Part shown: piece by piece, positions 1-8,087 of the stretch
Numbering within the stretch: the stretch's first letter is position 1
Layout: every line of letters starts with the position of its first letter
Origin: Colwellia psychrerythraea
Lineage (GTDB): Bacteria; Pseudomonadota; Gammaproteobacteria; Enterobacterales; Alteromonadaceae
Assembly (NCBI RefSeq): GCF_000764185.1
Contig: NZ_JQEC01000070.1
Location: 1 to 64,000 of the forward strand
Direction of reading: 5' to 3'
DNA: 64,000 nucleotides
Notes under the pieces: model-generated
Told to the model about the DNA's origin: nothing
What the model saw: only the letters and a program-made list of their open reading frames with translations
Databases searched by the model: none
Translations under genes and position numbers: made by a program

Positions 1-61
1 TGAAACTGTTATTGCAGAAGTTAAAGCGGCTAAAATAGCTAAAGACGCTGCTAGAAAATAG
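1..61 (+). CDS. 3' end of an unidentified protein gene (partial)
   Basis: Only the last 19 codons and a TAG stop are in the window; the gene starts before position 1. The visible C-terminus is Ala/Lys rich (it ends AKIAKDAARK) and looks helical. I cannot assign a family from so short a piece. A UUCG-capped terminator follows directly, so this is the end of its transcription unit. The same 63-bp tail occurs again at 207-270. Confidence 0.6.
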   Translation, partial: ETVIAEVKAAKIAKDAARK

Positions 62-82
62 TTAACACTTAATTGTTAATTT

Positions 83-109
83 AAAAGCCTACTTCGGTAG
101 GCTTTTTTG
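83..109 (+). terminator. Rho-independent terminator with UUCG loop
   Basis: The stem AAAAGCCTAC / GTAGGCTTTT is closed by a TTCG tetraloop and followed by a T run. It lies 22 bases after the stop codon of the partial gene at the window start and should end that transcript. Confidence 0.9.
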
Positions 110-206
110 TGTCTTAAATTTGATAACTAAGCGTTTAAGGCATGAAGAAAATTCCAACTGAATTATCTCAGCTAACAATACAGGTGCCTTGTCCTAATAA
201 CGGTGC

Positions 207-270
207 GAAACTGTTATTGCAGAAGTTAAAGCGGCTAAAATAGCTAAAGACGCTGCTAGAAAATAGTTAA
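207..270 (+). pseudogene. Duplicated C-terminal tail of the preceding gene
   Basis: Bases 207-270 repeat bases 2-65 essentially without change: the last 19 codons, the TAG stop and four following bases. In the same frame an upstream TAA lies at 198-200, so the copy cannot belong to a full gene. It is a tail-only tandem duplication with its own, different terminator. The roughly 100 bases between the copies (110-206) hold no gene I can see. Confidence 0.85.
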
Positions 271-286
271 ACAATAATTATTTTGA

Positions 287-312
287 TAAAAGCATGCTTC
301 GGCATGCTTTTT
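287..312 (+). terminator. Second UUCG-capped terminator
   Basis: The stem AAAAGCATGC / GCATGCTTTT has a TTCG loop and a T run. It has the same architecture and relative position as the terminator at 83-109, but the stem bases differ in a compensated way (GCCTAC/GTAGGC against GCATGC/GCATGC). Confidence 0.9.
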
Positions 313-390
313 TATTGCCTGAAATTTAGGACGTTTGTCTTAACAAGCACAGTGAAGCAGAAATGATTGAAATAAAAGCGGTAACAGGGG

Positions 391-1152
391 TTAATTCAGT
401 TGTAAGCCATGAGGCCAAAATTTTCGCCAGCGCTTCATTGTTACTAATGGAAGATAACTTTGTTTATTACGCTTTATTAAACGGTGCAGTGGCCAATCTT
501 TAGGTGTTAAGTGAATAACAATATTCAGGTAATTAGGAATATTAAAATAAGTTATATGATGCTCTGGTTGTAGCTGCTGCAATATGGTTAGACATAAGTT
601 AATATCGCTATCGCTAATGTCAGGTAAGTTAATGGATAAACAGGCTTGCGAATTCAACTTAGCCGTTAGCGTTTCAAGTTGCTTGACGATGGCATCAAAG
701 CCAAACTCTTGCGACTGATAGACATCACAAATAATCCAATCAAGTTCAACAGCACTTTGCTGTGCTAACCAGCTCATGCCATCAGCACAGGCAATGTCTA
801 GTTTAGCCTGCTCAGGGTTAAAATATTGCTCGAAACTGTCGATAACACCTTGACTATGATCGATTGTCGTTAACTTTATCTCGCTTGATAAATGTTGTAA
901 AAATCGAGTCAGGTTACCACCACCCAAGCCCAATTCAATGATGCGTTTTGGCCGAAAAAAAAGCAGTGGTAACATCAGCGCAATTTGATGGGGTAGGGTT
1001 AATTGCCAAGGCTTACGTCTGTGCATAACACTTTGCACTATGTCACTAAATGCCATCCAGCGATAATAGTCGTTTTCACTAACCGTTATTGCATCTTGTT
1101 GTTGGCTTAAATACACTAAGCGACCTTGGGCTAAATGTTTTGTCAACTGCAT
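391..1152 (-). CDS. SAM-dependent methyltransferase / spermidine-synthase-like protein
   Basis: This 253-aa protein has a Rossmann nucleotide-binding start: RIIELGLGGGNLTRFL at about residues 70-85 matches motif I of the spermidine synthase/methyltransferase fold. An acidic motif II follows (TTIDHS), and a DGMSWL...DWIICDVY stretch is typical of polyamine aminopropyltransferase-like proteins. It is shorter than a full spermidine synthase (about 280-290 aa) and the N-terminal beta domain is reduced. It therefore probably belongs to the spermidine-synthase-like methyltransferase group rather than being a true SpeE. No signal peptide or TM segment is visible, so it should be cytoplasmic. It is transcribed divergently from the GNAT/hotdog gene, with 54 bp between. 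The substrate cannot be read from sequence. Confidence 0.7.
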   Translation of the reverse strand: MQLTKHLAQGRLVYLSQQQDAITVSENDYYRWMAFSDIVQSVMHRRKPWQLTLPHQIALMLPLLFFRPKRIIELGLGGGNLTRFLQHLSSEIKLTTIDHSQGVIDSFEQYFNPEQAKLDIACADGMSWLAQQSAVELDWIICDVYQSQEFGFDAIVKQLETLTAKLNSQACLSINLPDISDSDINLCLTILQQLQPEHHITYFNIPNYLNIVIHLTPKDWPLHRLIKRNKQSYLPLVTMKRWRKFWPHGLQLN

Positions 1153-1206
1153 TAACCAATTCCTAAATTTACTGTTAATAATCTTGAATAAGCGTAAGGA
1201 TAGCCA

Positions 1207-2103
1207 ATGAATGTCTGTAGGTCACCAAAAACAGCTGTAGAGTTTGAGCAATATTACCAATTACGTTGGCAAGTGTTACGCAAGCCATGGGGCCAGGCAC
1301 TGGGTAGTGAACGAGATAGTCTAGAGCAAGAAAGTTTCCATCGCATGATTATCGATGAAAATAATACTGTATTAGCGGTTGGTCGACTAGAAAAATCTAG
1401 CCAGTTCAGCGCTAAAATTCGCTTTATGGCTGTAAGCTCAAAAGCGCAAGGACAAGGTCTTGGTCAGATAATTATCAAAGCGCTAGAGCTAGCAGCACAA
1501 AAGTTAGGTATTACTGAGTTGAGTTTAAACGCTAGGGAAAGTGCTATGGCTTTTTACCTGAAGCTCGGTTACCAGTCTCACGGTTTTTCACACCTATTAT
1601 TTGATGAAATTAAACATTTTTCGATGAGTAAAACCTGTACTCATGCTAATAATCACCAGCTTATATCGTCAACTGCACTGCAAGATGTTTGGCATGATAC
1701 TATTCCGCTCAGCAAAGCGATGAACATTAAAATTAGTTATTTTGATGGTCAAGAGCTTATCACTCATTGTGACGCTAGCTTTAATAAAAACTTACATAAC
1801 ACTATGTTTGCTGGCAGTATTTATACCTTGGCAACATTATCTGGCTGGGGCTGGGTATATTTGCAACTACAACAACAGCAGATAAAAGGTGACATTGTCT
1901 TAGCAAAAGCTAATATCGAATATCATGCGCCGATAGCAGGACTTGGTTACGCAAAAGTTTCTGCAGCGTCAGTATCAGGTGACTTCAGTCGATTAACATT
2001 AGGTAAAAATGCTCGTATTAAGTTAACCGCGCATATTTATAATGGTGATAATATTGCGGCAACCTTTACCGGTAGTTATGCTGTTTTAGCCGCTAAGCCT
2101 TAG
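1207..2103 (+). CDS. GNAT acetyltransferase / hotdog thioesterase fusion (YiiD-type)
   Basis: This 298-aa protein has two domains. Residues about 1-140 are a GNAT domain with the acyl-CoA-binding loop AQGQGLGQIII and the end motif AMAFYLKLGYQSHGFSH. Residues about 145-298 are a hotdog-fold domain of the YiiD C-terminal type, with NLHNTMFAGSIYTLATLSGWGW as the central helix region (NTMFAGS core). The order and length match E. coli YiiD, which has been reported to act as a malonyl-ACP decarboxylase that helps start fatty-acid synthesis; that function is inferred here by family only. No export signal is visible. The gene stands alone, divergent from the methyltransferase gene. Confidence 0.85.
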   Translation: MNVCRSPKTAVEFEQYYQLRWQVLRKPWGQALGSERDSLEQESFHRMIIDENNTVLAVGRLEKSSQFSAKIRFMAVSSKAQGQGLGQIIIKALELAAQKLGITELSLNARESAMAFYLKLGYQSHGFSHLLFDEIKHFSMSKTCTHANNHQLISSTALQDVWHDTIPLSKAMNIKISYFDGQELITHCDASFNKNLHNTMFAGSIYTLATLSGWGWVYLQLQQQQIKGDIVLAKANIEYHAPIAGLGYAKVSAASVSGDFSRLTLGKNARIKLTAHIYNGDNIAATFTGSYAVLAAKP

Positions 2104-2176
2104 TAAAATTCGAGCATAAGCATAAACATAAAACTAAACCAGAAACTAATTTTGAAAGTTCATAAGTGAGAAAATA

Positions 2177-2680
2177 ATGAAAAAGTATTCTTTAGCCGTT
2201 ATAGCGATAGTGTTAGCTATAGCTTCTGGCTTGTTTAGCTTTAAGGCACTTGCCGCTACGGATGAGAAAAATATAGCCAAAGTATTAAATAGCTTTCATC
2301 AAGCTGCTGCGAGTGCAAAGGCTAAGCCCTATTTCGACTTACTTAGCGAAGATGCTATTTTTCTTGGGACCGATGCCAGCGAGCGCTGGAGTAAAGAGCA
2401 GTATAAAGATTTTGTTGTGCCATATTTTTCAAAAGGTACAGGCTGGCTCTACATACCAACAGAGCGTAACATCAGTATTATTCAAGCTGGGCAGGTAGCC
2501 TTTTTTGATGAATTATTATTTAGTGAAAGCTATGGTAGTTGTCGTGGCTCAGGGATATTAATTAAAACCGCTCAAGGCTGGAAAATTTCCCAATATAATC
2601 TATCAATCCCAATGCCTAATGGTTTAGCTAAAGCGCTGGTGACACAAATTAAATCTTATGAAAAGAATAATAATCAATGA
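2177..2680 (+). CDS. Secreted SnoaL/NTF2-like protein
   Basis: This 167-aa protein starts with a clear Sec signal peptide (KK, then a hydrophobic stretch, cleavage near ALA-ATDEK at about residue 27). The mature part reads as an NTF2-like/SnoaL domain: KVLNSFHQAAASAKAKPYFDLLSEDAIFLGTDASERW, then a conserved WKISQYNLSIPMPN end. This fold binds small ligands in a cone-shaped pocket, and similar periplasmic proteins are annotated only as 'nuclear transport factor 2 family'. Its stop overlaps the start of the next gene by 4 bp (ATGA), so the two are translationally coupled. The RBS region is GTGAGAAAATA. The substrate is unknown. Confidence 0.75.
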   Translation: MKKYSLAVIAIVLAIASGLFSFKALAATDEKNIAKVLNSFHQAAASAKAKPYFDLLSEDAIFLGTDASERWSKEQYKDFVVPYFSKGTGWLYIPTERNISIIQAGQVAFFDELLFSESYGSCRGSGILIKTAQGWKISQYNLSIPMPNGLAKALVTQIKSYEKNNNQ

Positions 2681-3588
2681 AAAATAAAGTTAACCTATTG
2701 TTAGGTAGTTCAGTAGGCATAGTCGGTTGTGGTTGGTTGGGCACCGCATTAGCGCATCAGTTGAAAAAACAAAATATCGAAGTACTGGCAACCCGTAGCA
2801 ATGCTGAAAATGTCGAGCAGTTAAAAAGTGAAGGTCTCACTGCTGAAGTCTTATGTTTACCTACAGAGCAAACGTTGTTAAATAAGCACCCCATTTTTAA
2901 TCGACAATGTTTAGTCATCGCCATTACGCCACAATTTCGACAGGGCCGAGTAGATTATGCACAAAAAGTTCAGCAGTTAGTTGCTGCAGCTAAAGCGAGT
3001 AACTGTGTCGAGAAAATTATTCTACTGAGCAGTAGTGCAGTTTATAACGGTTTATCAGGATTAGTTGATGAAAACATTAAATTGGATTTATCCGCTGATA
3101 AAGTATCGCTATTAAGTCAAGCTGAGCAAGCTGTGCTTCTATTTAATGAGCATCGTTATGGTAAACAAAGCTTTAATGAGTCAAATGATGGCCTAGTTAA
3201 TCGTAATGGTTATGTACTGAGGTTATCGGGTTTAGTTGGACCTAATCGTCATCCAGGCAAGTTTTTGTTAAATGGTCGTATGTTAAAAAGTCCACAAGCC
3301 ATTGTGAACTTGATTCATCAACAAGATGCAGTTGGCCTTATTCAGGCAATATTAACAAGTAACCTCGTTGGTGGGATTTTTAATGGTGTTAGCTCAACTC
3401 AAGTAACTAAAAAGCAATATTATCAGGCAGCAGCTACAGCCTTACAATTACCTGCTCCGGTTTTTGAAGAGGATGAGATGTTATCAGGTGATGAGCCTAA
3501 GATAGTCTCAGGTAGCAAAACGAAAGCGGTGTTAAACTATCATTTTGTCTATGCCGATTTACTCAAATGGCTTGATCAAGGTAACTAG
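2677..3588 (+). CDS. YeeZ-like NAD(P)-dependent epimerase/dehydratase (SDR)
   Basis: The protein is 303 aa. Residues about 12-30 form a Rossmann dinucleotide-binding loop (VGIVGCGWLGTALAHQL, GxGxxG). LLSSSAVYNG follows at the usual SDR strand-4/active-site place, then LRLSGLVGPNRHPGKFL and a C-terminal substrate region (GIFNGVSS). This pattern fits the YeeZ group of extended SDR proteins, many of unknown substrate. The canonical YxxxK is replaced by less standard residues, as is common in this atypical SDR branch. The gene overlaps the SnoaL-like gene by 4 bp and should be co-transcribed with it. Confidence 0.78.
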   Translation: MKNKVNLLLGSSVGIVGCGWLGTALAHQLKKQNIEVLATRSNAENVEQLKSEGLTAEVLCLPTEQTLLNKHPIFNRQCLVIAITPQFRQGRVDYAQKVQQLVAAAKASNCVEKIILLSSSAVYNGLSGLVDENIKLDLSADKVSLLSQAEQAVLLFNEHRYGKQSFNESNDGLVNRNGYVLRLSGLVGPNRHPGKFLLNGRMLKSPQAIVNLIHQQDAVGLIQAILTSNLVGGIFNGVSSTQVTKKQYYQAAATALQLPAPVFEEDEMLSGDEPKIVSGSKTKAVLNYHFVYADLLKWLDQGN

Positions 3589-3693
3589 GTTATCTGTTTT
3601 ATAAGCAGCTTATCGTTTTCACTGGCAGTGATCCTTATACTGCAAGGCAGTACTTTGATATACTAGCGCCGATATTTATTACTGAGTCGTCTT

Positions 3694-3972
3694 TTGAATT
3701 TACTGCCAACAAACTTTATTACTCGCCATCAAGCTAAACTACTGTTTATTGTGGTTTGGGGCCATGTCACTATTTTGGATCTTTGCTATGTTACTTATTC
3801 AGGCCCGATCTTTTTTTGGCAAGAGAGTTTACAGTTATTCACCATCATTACTCACCTAACAGTTGCCTCTTTAACCTTAGTTTTTTACTTTATGCTGATA
3901 AAGTTAATGACGTATTACCGGACGCGAAAAACCTCGAAAATATTGTTAGCTAATGAAAGTGCTGCATATTAA
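3694..3972 (+). CDS. Small two-TM membrane protein of unknown function
   Basis: This 92-aa protein uses a TTG start. Two hydrophobic helices are visible, at about residues 13-35 and 47-72 (THLTVASLTLVFYFMLIKLM), followed by a basic tail (YYRTRKTSK). I recognise no family. Its stop overlaps the dusC start (TAATG at 3970-3974), which argues that it is translated and co-expressed with dusC. Overlapping ORFs in other frames have no such support. The start codon is uncertain because no strong Shine-Dalgarno sequence precedes it. Confidence 0.55.
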   Translation: MNLLPTNFITRHQAKLLFIVVWGHVTILDLCYVTYSGPIFFWQESLQLFTIITHLTVASLTLVFYFMLIKLMTYYRTRKTSKILLANESAAY

Positions 3973-4904
3973 TGCGTGTTGTACTTGCCCCAATGGAAGG
4001 CGTGTTAGATTACAGAATGCGTGATTTACTTACCCAAGTAGGTAGTTATGATCTCTGTGTCACTGAGTTTATTCGTGTGGTTGACCAAGTGCTTCCCGAT
4101 CGTGTTTTTCATCGTTACTGCCCCGAGTTAATTGGTGCTGATGTTTACGGTAGCTGCACTAAAGCGGGCACACCTGTTCGTGTACAGTTATTAGGACAAT
4201 ATCCTGAGTATATGGCTGAAAATGCCGCTAAAGTGATTGAGCTTGGTTCCAGTGGTATCGATTTGAATTTTGGTTGCCCCTCTAAAACGGTTAATAAAAG
4301 TCGTGGCGGTTCTATTTTATTAAAAGATCCTGAAAATCTTTATCAAATAATAAAAGCCGTTAAAGAAGCGGTACCTAACGAGACCATTGTCAGTGCTAAA
4401 ATTCGTTTGGGTTATGAAGATAAAACCCTCGCCATAGAAAATGCGCAAGCGGTTGAGGCAGCAGGGGCCAATGAACTTACTGTACATGCCCGTACTAAAT
4501 TAGAAGGTTATAAACCACCTGCGCATTGGCAGTGGATTGCTAAAATTAAAAATGCCATTAATATTCCCGTTATCGCTAATGGCGAAATTTGGAATTTAGC
4601 AGATGCCATCAAATGTCGAGAAGTTTCTGGCTGTAAAGATCTTATGGTTGGTCGTGGCGCACTGACTATTCCGAACCTAGGGCAGGTCATTAAACAAGAA
4701 AGTAATATTATGCCGTGGTTAGAAGTGCTAGCTATATTATCTGCTTATACAGAATTTGAAACTCACGGCGACAAGAGTAAGTATTACTGTAATCGTATCA
4801 AGCAATGGCTGAAATATTTAAAAAATCATTATCAACAAGCAGATGAGCTATTTGTCGATATTCGACGATTAAAAACGGCAGAAGAGATTAAAGCTGCGCT
4901 TTAA
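3972..4904 (+). CDS. dusC: tRNA-dihydrouridine(16) synthase DusC
   Basis: This 310-aa FMN-dependent reductase converts uridine to dihydrouridine in the tRNA D-loop (U16 for the DusC subfamily). The N-terminus VVLAPMEGVLDYRMRDLL is the FMN-binding start of the TIM barrel. The catalytic Cys is Cys102 in NFGCPSKTVNKSRGG, KIRLGY and VHARTK supply phosphate and substrate contacts, and ANGEIW and GRGAL end the barrel. The C-terminal helical tRNA-binding domain has the DusC-type WLKYLKNHYQQADELF. The length equals the usual DusC. The start overlaps the stop of the upstream small membrane protein gene. Confidence 0.93.
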   Translation: MRVVLAPMEGVLDYRMRDLLTQVGSYDLCVTEFIRVVDQVLPDRVFHRYCPELIGADVYGSCTKAGTPVRVQLLGQYPEYMAENAAKVIELGSSGIDLNFGCPSKTVNKSRGGSILLKDPENLYQIIKAVKEAVPNETIVSAKIRLGYEDKTLAIENAQAVEAAGANELTVHARTKLEGYKPPAHWQWIAKIKNAINIPVIANGEIWNLADAIKCREVSGCKDLMVGRGALTIPNLGQVIKQESNIMPWLEVLAILSAYTEFETHGDKSKYYCNRIKQWLKYLKNHYQQADELFVDIRRLKTAEEIKAAL

Positions 4905-4925
4905 ATGTAGCTCGGAAGCGTTAGC

Positions 4926-4951
4926 AAGGGCGACATATGTTGCCCTTTTTT
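4926..4951 (+). terminator. Terminator after dusC
   Basis: The stem AAGGGCGAC / GTTGCCCTT (one G-T mismatch pair) has an ATAT loop and ends in a T run, 21 bases after the dusC stop. Confidence 0.85.
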
Positions 4952-5236
4952 GTGTTTTTATTTAACCTGAGCGCTGGATAAGCAGCACTTGCTCAATATT
5001 CCCCTTTATCCAATTATCGGCGTTAAAACGTCGATAAATAACCTATTATTCATAAACGTTTTGCCTTGATAATTGAAGAAATTGAAACATCGATAGAGTA
5101 TATATCTACTTCATCTAGTAAGTTTTTTTCTTAACAATCGTAAGCAGTATTTTTTACTTAAGCATCAAGTACTCATTATCCAGAGTTCAGGTTATTTTCC
5201 TTTAATTTTTAATTCCTTCACCTGCCAATACAAGCA

Positions 5237-6136
5237 TTAGCCAAAAGAATGACAGCGTTTGATTTCTTCTATCAGTGCATTTGCTAACGGTGAGATGATG
5301 TTATTTTTTGAGGAGATTAAGACGACAGGTATTTGATAAGAATATTTCTCAGGTAAAATTGCCTTGAATAGCCCTTTTTCGACCCAATAATTTGCATAAT
5401 GGTCGGGTAAATAACCGATAAATTCTCCAGATAATATTAAGTGGGCTATGCCTTCATCGTGATAAGCAATGGCGCTGGTTTGATAATTTAAACCGTCATT
5501 CCTACTTTCTTTATCACGCATATAGTTACTGGTTATCACTTCGGCATCTTGTAGCAGTTTATTGATTTCTGAAGGTTTGCAATCAAATAAAGGGTGGTCG
5601 ACAGCACAATACAAGTAATTATTTTCATTGTGTAAAGGATAATAGTCTAAGCCGCGTAAGTGGTGTCTACTTACGCCAATTCCCACCAAAGAACGACCAT
5701 TGACTACAGATGTTTCAACTTCTCGTGCTTCACAAACATTAATATCAAACTGAATATTATTACTTTTTGCTTTCAATGCACGAATGGTACGGGCAACACC
5801 GCAACGAGGATCACTGACTAAAGTATCTATGGTCGCAATAGTTACTCGGCCTGAAAGTTCATTTTTAGAGCTGGCGACAGTACTAGCAAACGCTTCACAT
5901 TGTTGTAGTAATTCTAATGAAGCTTGATAAGTCACGCGACCAGATTCTGTTATCTCAAAGCCACTACGGCCACGTTTACATAACTTGATACCTAAACGCA
6001 CTTCTAAGTCAGATAAGTGGGAACTAATGGTAGAACGACCTATATTTAAACGGGACTCTGCCGCTGATAAACCGCCACACTCAACGATGGCGACGAATAT
6101 TCTCAGTAAACGTAAATCAACGTCATGAACTTGCAT
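5237..6136 (-). CDS. LysR-family transcriptional regulator next to hut genes
   Basis: This 299-aa protein has an N-terminal winged helix-turn-helix (residues about 5-65: LRLLRIFVAIVECGGLSAAESRL, then ISSHLSDLEVRLGIKL) and a C-terminal periplasmic-binding-like effector domain, the standard LysR plan and length. It is transcribed away from hutH, with about 400 bp between them that include an inverted repeat (6160-6183) and a MITE-like element. The divergent placement suggests control of its own promoter and possibly of hutHU. A regulator of the hut genes by position only: HutC is the classical one and is also present. The inducer is unknown. Confidence 0.85.
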   Translation of the reverse strand: MQVHDVDLRLLRIFVAIVECGGLSAAESRLNIGRSTISSHLSDLEVRLGIKLCKRGRSGFEITESGRVTYQASLELLQQCEAFASTVASSKNELSGRVTIATIDTLVSDPRCGVARTIRALKAKSNNIQFDINVCEAREVETSVVNGRSLVGIGVSRHHLRGLDYYPLHNENNYLYCAVDHPLFDCKPSEINKLLQDAEVITSNYMRDKESRNDGLNYQTSAIAYHDEGIAHLILSGEFIGYLPDHYANYWVEKGLFKAILPEKYSYQIPVVLISSKNNIISPLANALIEEIKRCHSFG

Positions 6137-6159
6137 TTTTATATTCTCATTAGTTCGAT

Positions 6160-6183
6160 ATAATCGGAATGAATTACGATTAT
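6160..6183. promoter_or_regulatory. Inverted repeat upstream of the LysR gene, likely operator
   Basis: ATAATCG (6160-6166) and CGATTAT (6177-6183) form a perfect 7-bp inverted repeat with a 10-bp spacer, 23 bp before the LysR start codon. LysR proteins typically bind such interrupted palindromes near their own divergent promoters. The assignment is positional. Confidence 0.5.
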
Positions 6184-6254
6184 TATGTATTTATAAAACA
6201 TATAGAGCAAGTTAAAATAATTTCATTAGTCGCACGTTGTGCACAAAACAACTA

Positions 6255-6519
6255 ATACCAAACGGATTAATTTCTTGGTCAACTTAGAGTTACATTAGCG
6301 AACTTAAAACAAATAAAATGAGTTAAACATAGTTCCTCTATATTTCATTCATTTTGTGATGTTATCAGTTTGCTAATGAACTCCCGAAGGGCGAGTTTAA
6401 AAGGTCTATATGCAGCGTTATTGATTTTGACAAGGGAATAACCATTCTCTTTAATCAATGCCTTGCCTCTAAACCTTTTAATTCTCGCTAAGTGAGCAAT
6501 AAATTAGTCCGGTTGGTAT
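6255..6519. mobile_element. MITE-like element, 265 bp, between lysR and hutH
   Basis: The ends are imperfect inverted repeats: left ATACCAAACGGATTAATTT and the reverse complement of the right end ATACCAACCGGACTAATTT (3 mismatches in 19). No ORF lies inside. Internal sub-repeats suggest a folded structure: GGCGAGTTTAAAAGGTC pairs imperfectly with the region around 6468-6490. Bases 6416-6468 (CGTTATTG...GCCTTGCCT) closely match bases 20041-20093 of another element here. It ends 20 bp before the hutH start codon, so the hutH promoter is either inside it or upstream of it. No target-site duplication is certain. Confidence 0.75.
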
Positions 6520-6539
6520 AAATATTTAGGAGAATTCAG

Positions 6540-8069
6540 ATGACGTTTAAATATGGTATAGACCGTTTAAATCTTGATATCGTAAATGGTATTGCTAACG
6601 GCAGTATTCAAGCTGAGCTTTGCCAAGAAGCGATAGATAAAATCAATACAAGTCGCCAAAGAGTAGATAAAATGGCCGCTTCAGATAAAGCAGTCTATGG
6701 TATCAATACGGGTTTTGGTCCGTTATGCGATACCCAAATTTCTCCTGAAGATACTAATTTATTACAAAAAAACCTGCTAATCACTCATGCCGTAGGTGTT
6801 GGTGAGCCAATTGAAAAAGCAATTTCAAAGCTGATGTTGATCACTAAAGTACACGCACTTAGTCAAGGATTTTCAGGTATTCGCCTTGAAGTAGTAGAAC
6901 GTATGTTAGCGTTTATCAAACTTGATTTGATCCCCGTGGTGCCTGAACAAGGTTCAGTGGGTGCATCAGGTGATTTAGCACCACTTTCTCACTTATTTTT
7001 ACCATTACTTGGTGAAGGTGAGTTCTGGCAAGGTGAAGAGGGGAAAAATAGAGAAATAGTGCCGGCTGCACCGCTACTTCGCGAACATGGTCTAGACGTG
7101 ATGGACCTGCAAGCAAAAGAAGGCTTGGCGTTAATTAATGGCACACAATTTATATTATCTCACGGCATCACAGCATTAACTAAAATGCGTTACTTATTAG
7201 ACCTAGCAGATATGACAGGTGCAATGAGTATCGAAGGTATGCAAGGTAGCGAATCTCCATTTAGAGACGAGTTACATCAAACACGTGCATTTAAAGGTAA
7301 CCTTGTTGTTGCTGCGCGCATGAGAGAGTTCTTTAAAGATTCACAAAACATGGCTGATCATGAAGAGTGTGATCGTGTGCAAGACCCTTATTCATTGCGC
7401 TGTATTCCACAAGTGCATGGCGCATCACGTAATGCCTATTATCATTTAGAAGAGTTAGTTGAAATTGAAATGAATTCTGTTACTGATAACCCAATTGTTA
7501 TCAGTAGCGAAGAAGCAATTTCAGGTGGTAGTTTCCATGGCCAACCGTTGGCAATGGTGCTTGATTATGCTTCGATTGCCGCATCAGAGTTGGGCAACAT
7601 TTCAGACAGACGTTGTTACCTATTATTAGAAGGTATTCACGGTTTACCAAGATTATTGACCTCTGCAGGTGGCTTAAACTCAGGCATGATGATCCCGCAA
7701 TATGCAACAGCGGCACTGGTAACCGAGAACAAATCGCTTTGTTTCCCACCCTCTGCTGATAGTGTACCTACCTCGATGGGTCAGGAAGATCATGTCTCCA
7801 TGGGCAGTATTTCTGGCAGACAATTAAATCAAATTTTAGGTAATTTAGAGAAAATACTGGCTATCGAATTAATGTATGCGGCACAAGCTCTTGAATTTAG
7901 ACGCCCTAACAAATGCTCTGATATTATTGAACTAAACCACCAAATCATTAGAGCAAAAGTCGCTAAACTTGAAGAAGATAGATTATTAAAACCTGACATT
8001 GATGCCATGATCAGATTAGTTAAGTCACAAGCGTTTACCGTTAGTTTAAACGTTGATGACAGCAAATAA
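6540..8069 (+). CDS. hutH: Histidine ammonia-lyase HutH
   Basis: This 509-aa enzyme deaminates L-histidine to urocanate, the first step of histidine degradation. The Ala-Ser-Gly triad that cyclises to the MIO electrophile is at residues 142-144 in GSVGASGDLAPLSH. Other family marks are YGINTGFGPL near residue 55, NGTQ near 200, QDPYSLRCIPQVHGA, and the conserved SMGQEDHVSMG. The length is standard. The RBS TTAGGAGAATTCAG precedes the ATG. hutU follows 18 bp after the stop, so the two form an operon. The protein is cytoplasmic and works as a tetramer by family knowledge. Confidence 0.97.
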   Translation: MTFKYGIDRLNLDIVNGIANGSIQAELCQEAIDKINTSRQRVDKMAASDKAVYGINTGFGPLCDTQISPEDTNLLQKNLLITHAVGVGEPIEKAISKLMLITKVHALSQGFSGIRLEVVERMLAFIKLDLIPVVPEQGSVGASGDLAPLSHLFLPLLGEGEFWQGEEGKNREIVPAAPLLREHGLDVMDLQAKEGLALINGTQFILSHGITALTKMRYLLDLADMTGAMSIEGMQGSESPFRDELHQTRAFKGNLVVAARMREFFKDSQNMADHEECDRVQDPYSLRCIPQVHGASRNAYYHLEELVEIEMNSVTDNPIVISSEEAISGGSFHGQPLAMVLDYASIAASELGNISDRRCYLLLEGIHGLPRLLTSAGGLNSGMMIPQYATAALVTENKSLCFPPSADSVPTSMGQEDHVSMGSISGRQLNQILGNLEKILAIELMYAAQALEFRRPNKCSDIIELNHQIIRAKVAKLEEDRLLKPDIDAMIRLVKSQAFTVSLNVDDSK

Positions 8070-8087
8070 TTAGGGGAGCCAATTACC

